Source: an uncultured Dorea sp. (GTDB lineage: Bacteria > Bacillota > Clostridia > Lachnospirales > Lachnospiraceae). From it: a stretch of DNA of 56,007 nt. Below the pieces are notes generated by a model, which was not told the DNA's origin, made no database searches, and saw only the letters and a program-made list of their open reading frames with translations. Location: NCBI GenBank assembly GCA_910580235.1, contig CAJTVU010000011.1, positions 1 through 56,007 on the forward strand. Direction: 5' to 3'. The stretch's first letter is position 1; the number at the start of each line of letters is the position of its first letter. Below, one piece after another: positions 41,393 to 48,326 of the stretch. Made by a program: the position numbers and the translations under genes.

Positions 41393-42238
41393 CTATTGGC
41401 TCATAAGCTCCGTTCCAATCTGTTGTAGCGAGCCCCAGGACAGAAAAGAAAAGGGCATCTCCCCTGTCATGGCCTGGCTGATGAACAAAACTGCCGCTGC
41501 CGCGATTACGACAACCGCCAGCAGTATCGCTGCAAGGAACAGCTTCCGCCTTTGCTCCTCCCGGAATGGAACGATAGCTTTCGCCTTTGCAGCCCATATT
41601 GTATAAAATGCAGGCTCTGGCTCATACATATTGACGTCGTGGTAAAGCTGTGTAAAGCCCGTATACATTCCTCTTTTCTTTTTCTTCCTGATCAGCAGGG
41701 CGATCGACGGCTCCTTCTCCCGATTCTTCCTCATCAGAGCCAGAAGAGCTTCCGCGCACAGGCTCACGCATTCTTTTTCTGACGCGTCTTGGGGAAGATC
41801 TGCAAGGTCTACGTCATAGGAGAAATAAATCTCTCCTTCCCGGCTGATCTGAAGCTTTCTTTCTTTTAACAAAAGGCAGAGAAGCTCACAAGGCAGCCCC
41901 CCTGTCATGCATATAGACACAGTCTGAAGCCACAACGCTTTCGATCCAAGATACTTCTCTTCTGGATGCTTCCTGCACAGATACTTTTTGCCCGGACGCT
42001 GCTTTCTTAGAGCTGCGAACCGCTCTAGCGGCCGCTTTGGCCCGTACGGAAGCTCAAAGCACATAGATCCTCCCAGTGGGAATACCCGCTCCCACGGTTC
42101 ATTTCCGTTAAGCTCCAAAAGCCTTCGCACAAGCCTTCTGTCTTTTACGACCCAGAGCAATGTCTTCCTCTGATCCGCTCTCGTCCAGATGACTGTGTCA
42201 TGAAGGTCTCCTTCCCTTACACGGCTTATCGTCCTCAT
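41393..42238 (-). CDS. C-terminally membrane-anchored protein of unknown function
   Basis: Predicted 281 residues. The cytoplasmic part (about 225 residues) contains LLWVVKDRRLVRRLLELNGN and ELLCLLLKERKLQISREGEI followed by YFSYDVDLADLP. This faintly recalls the degenerate kinase-like domain of YukC/EssB proteins, but I cannot prove it. One membrane helix lies near residues 235-257 (FLAAILLAVVVIAAAAVLFI), with a short outside tail. The topology would suit a membrane dock for the CIS baseplate or a signalling adaptor. It follows the fibre-like gene by three bases and precedes the MORN gene. Confidence 0.55.
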   Translation of the reverse strand: MRTISRVREGDLHDTVIWTRADQRKTLLWVVKDRRLVRRLLELNGNEPWERVFPLGGSMCFELPYGPKRPLERFAALRKQRPGKKYLCRKHPEEKYLGSKALWLQTVSICMTGGLPCELLCLLLKERKLQISREGEIYFSYDVDLADLPQDASEKECVSLCAEALLALMRKNREKEPSIALLIRKKKKRGMYTGFTQLYHDVNMYEPEPAFYTIWAAKAKAIVPFREEQRRKLFLAAILLAVVVIAAAAVLFISQAMTGEMPFSFLSWGSLQQIGTELMSQ

Positions 42239-42241
42239 CTT

Positions 42242-44002
42242 CTAAGGCTCCTTCTTCCCTCTCCTGCGTACGACCACGTAAGCATAGGTGCAGATCTTCG
42301 GATTCTCTTCACAGGAGATGCTGATCTCGTACACTCCGCTCTTCCTCGGCGCAGTATATGCCCCGTCGTCTTCTATCGTCCCCCCGTCGGCTTCCATCAC
42401 CCTGTACTTCAGCTTACATGGTTTCATATTATAGAAGCGCACGCCGATATAGCAGCTCTCTTTCGGCTCCAGATAAACGCTTCCTGGCTCTGGAGCAATG
42501 CTCCCGTTCTCTGCGTCCGTTTCCGCGCTTTTCGCCCGTTCTTCTGATCTTTCATCCTGTATCTTAAAAGCATACCACTGCATCGCCAGCACGACCGCCT
42601 TCAACTCTCCCTTTAGCCGCACAGCAGCCTTAAAGCTGCCCCGCTTTGGAAAGACCTTCACAGCCGTCAAAAGCCACGTCGCTTCGGGATCTTCTCTTGC
42701 GAACAGGGAAGTATCGCCCATGATCACGTTGTCCTCCTCTGTCTTTGCCCCCACTGTGACACACACATTGCCAGATCCGAGCCCGTGGACGATCTCCTCT
42801 GAAAAACAGACTTTGCCTTTCTTCATATAGGCGTCCATCGGGATCTCCAGAATGCCGGAAGCCGTCTGTATCTCCCTCGTGGAAGACGGCTCCTCCTTCG
42901 TCGCTTCCGAGCCTTTCCCTTTTGCCTGAGCTTCTTCCTCCTGTGCCTGCCACGTCCCCCTCTCCCTATACCCGCTCACTGCCTCCGCAAAACAGGAACG
43001 GTACTGTTCTTTCTTCTGTTCCTGTACAGGGAGAGGGATGAACGTCCTGGCATCCTCATCGTACACTTTCCCAATCACATAGCCCCGGGGAGTCTTAATA
43101 AGGCTTAGATCGGCCAGACGTATCAGATCTGTCTTCTCCCCAAAGCCCTGCAATTCTAGATTCAGCTTGCCAAGCGTTCTCTGGATCAGCTCTTCGGGCT
43201 TCGTGTCTGTCAGCATGATCTTCAGGCTGAAGCCCCTCGCCACCAGGCTCGTCTCCTTCAGATCCGTATCTTTTGCCAGTACCCAGTAATGCTGCCTGGC
43301 CGTCTGCCCTTTTTCAAGCTTCAGCTCTCTCTGCTCGACTTTCAGTTCCTGCGTCCCGTCCTCGTTTAGAAAAAGGGGCATCTGAAGCTCCCTGGAAAAA
43401 TTTATAGCCTCTTTCTTGTCTGTCTTCTTCCTCACTTCCACCGTAATCCGGAACAGCTTCTTTCTCGTCACTGTTGCCGGCGCTCTTACGATCACTTGAT
43501 AATCCTCTGTATCAAGGAGCTCTCCTTCTACAAAGAACTCCTCGTCCAGACACGGCTGGCCCGCCAGAGCGGAGCGGCCTACAATGCAAAGCTCATATCC
43601 CTCCACTGTGTGGTTCCACTCATATTCCGGCTGCCCTTCCCTTCGGTTCATCACATAGACTTGTTTTACATCCTCTTCCTTGTAGCGGACGCACAGGCTT
43701 GCCTCTTCTCCCGAGAGCTCTTCATAGCCCCGGATCCCTGACAGCTTCTGTACGACCGACTCTTCGATGACGATCTCCCTCCCGTATGCATCAATGGCTG
43801 CCCCGCTTTCCACGAGGACAGACAGATCATCAAGATTTGATACCCCCATTCCACATAAGATCCCGCTCCCTAATACCATATGGTTCATGAACTGCCTCTT
43901 CCTGTTCATGTAGGACTGTTCCGCTAGAAAATCCTCAGAGCTTAGCATCTTCCCCCAGTAATACCGGTTCCTTTCAAACGGAAGCCACTGCGTCCTGCTC
44001 AT
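42242..44002 (-). CDS. Fibre-like or adaptor CIS protein with Ig-like C-terminus
   Basis: Predicted 586 residues from ATG 44002 (GGGAGGGGACGAGG upstream). The opening NRYYWGKMLSSEDFLAEQSY, MNRKRQFMNHMVLGSGILCG and VESGAAIDAYGREIVIEESV follows a pattern I know from proteins encoded in phage-tail-like gene clusters, where its role is undefined. The middle is beta-rich and charged. The last about 85 residues form an Ig-like (BIG-type) module with GGTIEDDGAYTAPRKSGVYE. A surface-binding or baseplate-attached appendage is the likeliest role. It is second in the operon, overlapping the LytTR gene by 29 bases. Confidence 0.65.
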   Translation of the reverse strand: MSRTQWLPFERNRYYWGKMLSSEDFLAEQSYMNRKRQFMNHMVLGSGILCGMGVSNLDDLSVLVESGAAIDAYGREIVIEESVVQKLSGIRGYEELSGEEASLCVRYKEEDVKQVYVMNRREGQPEYEWNHTVEGYELCIVGRSALAGQPCLDEEFFVEGELLDTEDYQVIVRAPATVTRKKLFRITVEVRKKTDKKEAINFSRELQMPLFLNEDGTQELKVEQRELKLEKGQTARQHYWVLAKDTDLKETSLVARGFSLKIMLTDTKPEELIQRTLGKLNLELQGFGEKTDLIRLADLSLIKTPRGYVIGKVYDEDARTFIPLPVQEQKKEQYRSCFAEAVSGYRERGTWQAQEEEAQAKGKGSEATKEEPSSTREIQTASGILEIPMDAYMKKGKVCFSEEIVHGLGSGNVCVTVGAKTEEDNVIMGDTSLFAREDPEATWLLTAVKVFPKRGSFKAAVRLKGELKAVVLAMQWYAFKIQDERSEERAKSAETDAENGSIAPEPGSVYLEPKESCYIGVRFYNMKPCKLKYRVMEADGGTIEDDGAYTAPRKSGVYEISISCEENPKICTYAYVVVRRRGKKEP

Positions 44003-44375
44003 CCTCGTCCCCTCCCTCATACAGCATACTTTTTACGTTCTCCCTGAAATATGTAAGCGGCAGGCGCTCTTTGAGCTCCTTGCTGACCCTGGCCGCATAA
44101 GAACAGTGGATATTCTTCTCAAAATACAAAATCCGGTATTTTGTGTCCACTCCCCACACGAGCTTTATGTTGGCCAGTGTGGATGATTTTGTCTTGAAGA
44201 AATATCCGCCCGTCTTTCTGTCCAGGGGCTTAATGTCTGCATGGATCCGTCCCTCTCCGTTCCGATGCACCACTTTACAATAATGGGTTGATTTGATCGT
44301 CTCAATGTAATAAATGTCCTCCAGCGCTATCTTGATGAAGAAGCTATCCTCATCCTGCACATATAAATGTTCCAT
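43974..44375 (-). CDS. LytTR-domain transcription regulator, first gene of the CIS operon
   Basis: Predicted 133 residues from ATG 44375, chosen for AAAGGAG four bases upstream. A single LytTR DNA-binding domain: IALEDIYYIETIKSTHYCKV, then GYFFKTKSSTLANIKLVWGV and YAARVSKELKERLPLTYFRE. There is no receiver domain, so it cannot be a conventional two-component regulator. It precedes all structural genes in the same direction and faces the divergent DUF4157 gene, so it probably controls one or both units. The C-terminal about 20 residues are acidic. Confidence 0.8.
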   Translation of the reverse strand: MEHLYVQDEDSFFIKIALEDIYYIETIKSTHYCKVVHRNGEGRIHADIKPLDRKTGGYFFKTKSSTLANIKLVWGVDTKYRILYFEKNIHCSYAARVSKELKERLPLTYFRENVKSMLYEGGDEDEQDAVASV

Positions 44376-44692
44376 ATTCTCCTTTACCTCCTCGCAGCTT
44401 ACCCCGTATACATTGAGATTTAATACTAGTTTATCTAATTGACGGCATAAATTGTGCAATAATTCATATTTTGTCGAAATATGTCACACTTTGCCACACA
44501 CTGCGCCCTCTTTTTTTTACTTTTTTATAAAATATGACATGTACGGACAAGTTATGAAACAATTCGTTGCGCCCTGTAAATTTCGTATATACTGAAAATA
44601 CCCTCGCTTACAAAGATACACGTCTTGTACGCTAAGGGTAGAAAACAACTATATTCAAATGGCTACATGCATATAAGAAAGGAGGCGTCTCT
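44376..44692. promoter_or_regulatory. Divergent control region between the CIS operon and the DUF4157 unit
   Basis: This 317-base non-coding stretch, very A/T-rich in the middle, separates divergent units. It holds a palindrome CATATTT-N5-AAATATG (44465-44483) and two direct AAATATGwCA boxes (44477-44486 and 44530-44539) spaced 53 bases, about five helical turns. A possible rightward -10 TATACT lies at 44588-44593 with a poor -35. A leftward TTGCAC-like -35 at about 44459 has only a weak -10. These are candidates for LytTR or other operators; no clear consensus promoter was found. Confidence 0.5.
44600..44639 (+). promoter_or_regulatory. 40-base imperfect inverted repeat in the DUF4157 leader
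   Basis: ACCCTCGCTTACAAAGA (44600-44616) is nearly the reverse complement of TCTTGTACGCTAAGGGT (44623-44639), centred on TACACG. It lies between the possible -10 and the start of the DUF4157 gene, so it could be an operator or an RNA hairpin. There is no T-tract, so simple termination is unlikely. Confidence 0.45.
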
Positions 44693-45028
44693 ATGTACGT
44701 CGCAAAAGAAAAACAAGAATACAGGCCTGCCCGCCGGAGCCATTCCAATCTGCCGCCATCCTTGCAGCGTTACGCAGAGATGCGCTCTGGGCTCTCTCTC
44801 GACGACGTACATGTCCACTATAATTCACCCAGTCCTGCAAATCTAATGGCAAGGGCGTACACGAAAGGGCCGGACATCTATCTCGCGCCCGGGGAAACGG
44901 CCTGCTTAAGACATGAGCTGGCTCACGTCATACAGCAAAAGCAGGGGCGGGTACGGGCGAACGGACGCATCGGCACAATGCCGCTCAACGATGATATAAG
45001 GCTGGAAAAAGAAGCAGATCGATTTTAA
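44693..45028 (+). CDS. Stand-alone DUF4157 (eCIS core) metallopeptidase-like protein
   Basis: Predicted 111 residues. SGLSLDDVHVHYNSPSPANL, then ARAYTKGPDIYLAPGE and RHELAHVIQQKQGRV is the DUF4157 pattern, with the HExxH zinc site at residues 74-78. DUF4157 is the commonest domain attached to CIS cargo and is thought to act in loading or processing. Normally it is the N-terminal part of a larger effector; here the protein ends at LEKEADRF. AAAGGAGG is seven bases upstream. The next gene continues in the same frame after 24 bases. Confidence 0.88.
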   Translation: MYVAKEKQEYRPARRSHSNLPPSLQRYAEMRSGLSLDDVHVHYNSPSPANLMARAYTKGPDIYLAPGETACLRHELAHVIQQKQGRVRANGRIGTMPLNDDIRLEKEADRF

Positions 45029-45052
45029 AATGGAAGTAAGGAGGAAAGAAAG

Positions 45053-46327
45053 ATGTATCAATATGAAACAAAGAAAACACGAGAACCTGTAGTACAAAGA
45101 TATGAGATTATTGATAAAAGGAAAATATCAGACGACTATTCTTTACAGATGATAGACAGTCACTTTTTTTACGCAAAGCAAGGACTATTCAAGAGCGGCG
45201 ATCTCGCCGGGCGGCCTTTCCATCTGCAGAAGAAAGAGACTATAGACGGTTATGACAAAATCACCGGAGAATACGGCGAGCACTCGGGCGATGATCTCAC
45301 TGCGCCTTCAGACTGTGGCCTCTTCGCCGGGCTTGTTTTAAACAATGCGCGTCCAAAAGCAGCCTTCCTCTTTAACGACGTCCTTCAGCAGACAGATGCA
45401 CAGACAGATCCGTCTTCTTACAGGCCTTATATTATCCGGCATCTGCTGGCGTATGTACACACCGTTCCAGATGATGTTATGGCCGGCGCGCTGGACGAAA
45501 GCTCCTTGCTCCGATCCCTGTGCGCGCAGATCCCAAACGCGCCCGACACTGCGATTCCTTCAATCATAACTGCAATCCAGGACATGAACACCGACAATAT
45601 TGTGAAGATCTCCCGTGAGAGCCCTCTCCTCCTGGACAAATCCATTACCGCCATATGGGGTCAGATCTTTTCATATTCTCCTCCGTCCTCGGCCTCTTTT
45701 CTTAAGACCCCGGAATTCAGACAGTTTAAGTATTCTTCGTCGCGAGCTGATTTTAAAACATTTGCACAAAAGTATCAAAAAGGCTGGGCCTATTACGCCA
45801 ACCCTTACGGCCAACACTTGCGGCAAGTTCTTGCAGACAGCCTCAAGAACAATATGGATGATTTTATGCGTATTTATTTTCAAAGCGCGGCGCTGAGATC
45901 TCATGTCAAGCTTCCTCATTCTCAGCGAAAGACAATCAGCCATGTCCTATTGAAAGATATCTTCTATTCTCTTTGTCCCGAGGATTTGGAGCAGGTGCTC
46001 TTCCAGAGCCCCAGCCTGTCTCGTTTCCTGGGCATAAACCAATATGCGGATCCAGGGATCGGCGAAGCATTTACTATGTTAAGCAGCGAACGCTCACAAC
46101 ATCCCGAAAGGGATTGGACTTTCCACTGGGCCGCGGTCGTTATGGAAAGCACTGACAAAAAAGATAAGATCATAGCCGAAAACTACCGGAATCTGGATTC
46201 CCCGGACAATAACGAGTGGCAATTCGACATGGTCGGAACCAAGTCCTATAAACAGACCTTCCACGGCATTCACCATTCCACGGGACAGCACGGGGCTACG
46301 CCAATGACGCTGCGGGTCGTACCGTAA
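45053..46327 (+). CDS. Candidate injection-system cargo (toxin/peptidase-like)
   Basis: Predicted 424 residues with AAGGAGGAAAGAAAG directly upstream. It begins with PVVQRYEIIDKRK, the VQR segment that usually follows a DUF4157 domain within one effector chain. Near the front DCGLFAGLVLNNA has a possible nucleophile Cys88. Near the end DWTFHWAAVV and IIAENY supply His358 and Asn377, the order Cys-His-Asn of papain-like folds, followed by WQFDMVGTKSYKQTFHGIHH. No signal peptide or membrane helix. The fold and activity are my inference; no named family is certain. It converges on rfbA with only 19 bases between. Confidence 0.6.
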   Translation: MYQYETKKTREPVVQRYEIIDKRKISDDYSLQMIDSHFFYAKQGLFKSGDLAGRPFHLQKKETIDGYDKITGEYGEHSGDDLTAPSDCGLFAGLVLNNARPKAAFLFNDVLQQTDAQTDPSSYRPYIIRHLLAYVHTVPDDVMAGALDESSLLRSLCAQIPNAPDTAIPSIITAIQDMNTDNIVKISRESPLLLDKSITAIWGQIFSYSPPSSASFLKTPEFRQFKYSSSRADFKTFAQKYQKGWAYYANPYGQHLRQVLADSLKNNMDDFMRIYFQSAALRSHVKLPHSQRKTISHVLLKDIFYSLCPEDLEQVLFQSPSLSRFLGINQYADPGIGEAFTMLSSERSQHPERDWTFHWAAVVMESTDKKDKIIAENYRNLDSPDNNEWQFDMVGTKSYKQTFHGIHHSTGQHGATPMTLRVVP

Positions 46328-46346
46328 GGGGCAGAAATAAGATACT

Positions 46347-47222
46347 CTACCTATGGGCTCCCGTCGCAAGATCGATAAGGTATCTCCCATAGTCTGTCTT
46401 GCTGATGGGATATGCCAATCTCAACAGCTGGTCTCTGTCAATAAATTTTTTATTGTAGGCGATCTCCTCTATGCAGGCGATATAAAGCCCCTGCCTCTTC
46501 TGGATCGCCTCTACAAAGCTGCCTGCTTCCGACAGCGCGTCAGGATTGCCTGTGTCAAGCCACGAAAATCCCCTGCCCAACAATTGCACCCGCAATTCCC
46601 CTCTTCGGAGATATTCATTGTTCACGCTTGTAATCTCCAACTCTTCTCTGGCGGAAGGCTCTATGTTCTTTGCAATCTGCACCACCCTATTGTCATAGAA
46701 ATACAATCCTGGGACCACATAATTAGATTTTGGATATTCTGGCTTCTCCTCTATGGAAAGAGCTCTGTAGTCATCGGAAAATTCAACAACTCCATATTCT
46801 GAAGGATTCTTTACATAATAGCCGAATATGGTAGCCCCCTTCTTATGCTTGACCGCCTGTGCCAGAATATCCGAAAATGACTGTCCATAAAATATATTGT
46901 CTCCCAACACAAGAGCCACATTATCATTGCCAATAAATGTCTCGCCAATAATAAACGCCTCCGCAAGGCCCCTGGGCTCCTCCTGTACCGCATAGCTAAG
47001 CCTGATCCCAAGCTGCGAGCCGTCTCCCAGCAATTCCTGAAAGGCTCCCTGATCCCTCTGGGGAGTAATAATCAAAATATCCTTAATGTCCGCCAGCAAA
47101 AGCACAGATAATGGATAATAAATCATTGGCTTATCATATACTGGAAGCAGCTGCTTAGATACTGCTATTGTAAGTGGATATAATCTCGTCCCTGCTCCTC
47201 CGGCCAGAATAATCCCTTTCAT
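46347..47222 (-). CDS. rfbA: Glucose-1-phosphate thymidylyltransferase
   Basis: Predicted 291 residues, normal RfbA length. It makes dTDP-glucose from dTTP and glucose 1-phosphate. Signatures are the nucleotide loop GIILAGGAGTRLYPLT, VSKQLLPVYDKPMIYYPLS, LVLGDNIFYG, and VVEFSDDYRALSIEEKPE-type. The start overlaps the rfbB stop by four bases. rfbC and rfbD, needed for dTDP-rhamnose, are absent from the window. Confidence 0.95.
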   Translation of the reverse strand: MKGIILAGGAGTRLYPLTIAVSKQLLPVYDKPMIYYPLSVLLLADIKDILIITPQRDQGAFQELLGDGSQLGIRLSYAVQEEPRGLAEAFIIGETFIGNDNVALVLGDNIFYGQSFSDILAQAVKHKKGATIFGYYVKNPSEYGVVEFSDDYRALSIEEKPEYPKSNYVVPGLYFYDNRVVQIAKNIEPSAREELEITSVNNEYLRRGELRVQLLGRGFSWLDTGNPDALSEAGSFVEAIQKRQGLYIACIEEIAYNKKFIDRDQLLRLAYPISKTDYGRYLIDLATGAHR

Positions 47223-48283
47223 CTCGTGTCATTCTCCCCCATTGAGCGCTTCACATTCTGAAGCCATCCCTCATTTTCAAGATACCATCTTACGGTCAGG
47301 CGGATCCCTTCTTCAAACGTAATCTTAGGCTCCCACCCAAGCTCTTTCTTTATCTTCCCCGATGCGATCGCATACCGCCTGTCATGCCCTTTTCTGTCCT
47401 CCACATACAAGATCAGGCCTTCACTAATATTATCTCTTCGCATGTCTCTTTCTGGAAGGAGCTCTCGGATCGTCTCCAGGATGATATGGATCATATCAAT
47501 ATTTTTCCTCTCATTATGCCCGCCTATATTATAAGTCTCAAACAGGCGCCCTTGCTCCTGCACCATATCAATGGCTCTCACATGATCCGTGACATAGAGC
47601 CAGTCACGCACATGATTTCCATCTCCATATAGAGGAATGCTCTTTCCCGCTAATGCATTGCTTATTATTAACGGTATGAATTTCTCCGGGAACTGGTACG
47701 GCCCATAATTATTACTGCAATTCGTAATATTCGCTGGAAATTTATACGTAGACATATAAGATCTCACAAGCATATCTGAGGATGCTTTACTGGCCGCATA
47801 AGGACTGTGCGGGTCATAAGCCGTCGTTTCGTAAAAGCAGCCTTCCCCCTCCGGCAAAGAGCCGTACACTTCATCTGTAGAAACATGTAAGAACTTCTTT
47901 CCTTCTTTAAAAGCCCCATCCTCAAGCTGCCATGCATCTTTGGCCGCATTTAACAAAATAAGCGTTCCAAGGACATTTGTCTTCACAAAAGCCTCCGGAT
48001 CCCGAATGCTCCTGTCCACATGGCTCTCCGCCGCAAAATGGACGATACGGTCAATCTCATGCTCCTTAAAAATCTTACGTACGGCAGATGCGTCGCAAAT
48101 ATCCGCTTTGATGAAAAGGTAATTATCCTTTTGTGAGACATTTTTAAGATTGTCAAGATTCCCGGCATAAGTCAGCTTATCTACATTAATGATAAAGATA
48201 TCGCAGCCGTATCTCCCAAACATATACCGAATATAGTTAGAGCCAATAAAACCGGCTCCTCCAGTAACTAAATATGTCCTCAT
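47219..48283 (-). CDS. rfbB: dTDP-glucose 4,6-dehydratase
   Basis: Predicted 354 residues from ATG 48283 (GAAGGGAGAGAG upstream), opening MRTYLVTGGAGFIGSNYIRY with the NAD GxxGxxG motif. The dehydratase signatures are FAAESHVDRSI, HVSTDEVYGSLP and the YAASKASSDMLV catalytic Tyr-Lys. It produces dTDP-4-keto-6-deoxyglucose for surface sugars. It is the third gene of the wzx-led operon and coupled to rfbA. Confidence 0.95.
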   Translation of the reverse strand: MRTYLVTGGAGFIGSNYIRYMFGRYGCDIFIINVDKLTYAGNLDNLKNVSQKDNYLFIKADICDASAVRKIFKEHEIDRIVHFAAESHVDRSIRDPEAFVKTNVLGTLILLNAAKDAWQLEDGAFKEGKKFLHVSTDEVYGSLPEGEGCFYETTAYDPHSPYAASKASSDMLVRSYMSTYKFPANITNCSNNYGPYQFPEKFIPLIISNALAGKSIPLYGDGNHVRDWLYVTDHVRAIDMVQEQGRLFETYNIGGHNERKNIDMIHIILETIRELLPERDMRRDNISEGLILYVEDRKGHDRRYAIASGKIKKELGWEPKITFEEGIRLTVRWYLENEGWLQNVKRSMGENDTR

Positions 48284-48326
48284 CTCTCTCCCTTCTGTAA
48301 GCCTGAATACAGGCCGGGCCAAAACA

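Noticed and set aside
18058..44375. Prophage
   Set aside because: Sheath, tube and baseplate genes are present, but no terminase, portal, capsid, lysis or phage replication genes occur, while the AAA+ ATPase, DUF4255 and DUF6760 genes point to a CIS.
18058..44375. Type VI secretion system
   Set aside because: There is no TssJ/L/M membrane complex, no ClpV with two AAA modules and the sheath is one chain rather than TssB/TssC. The AAA+ protein is of the eCIS type.
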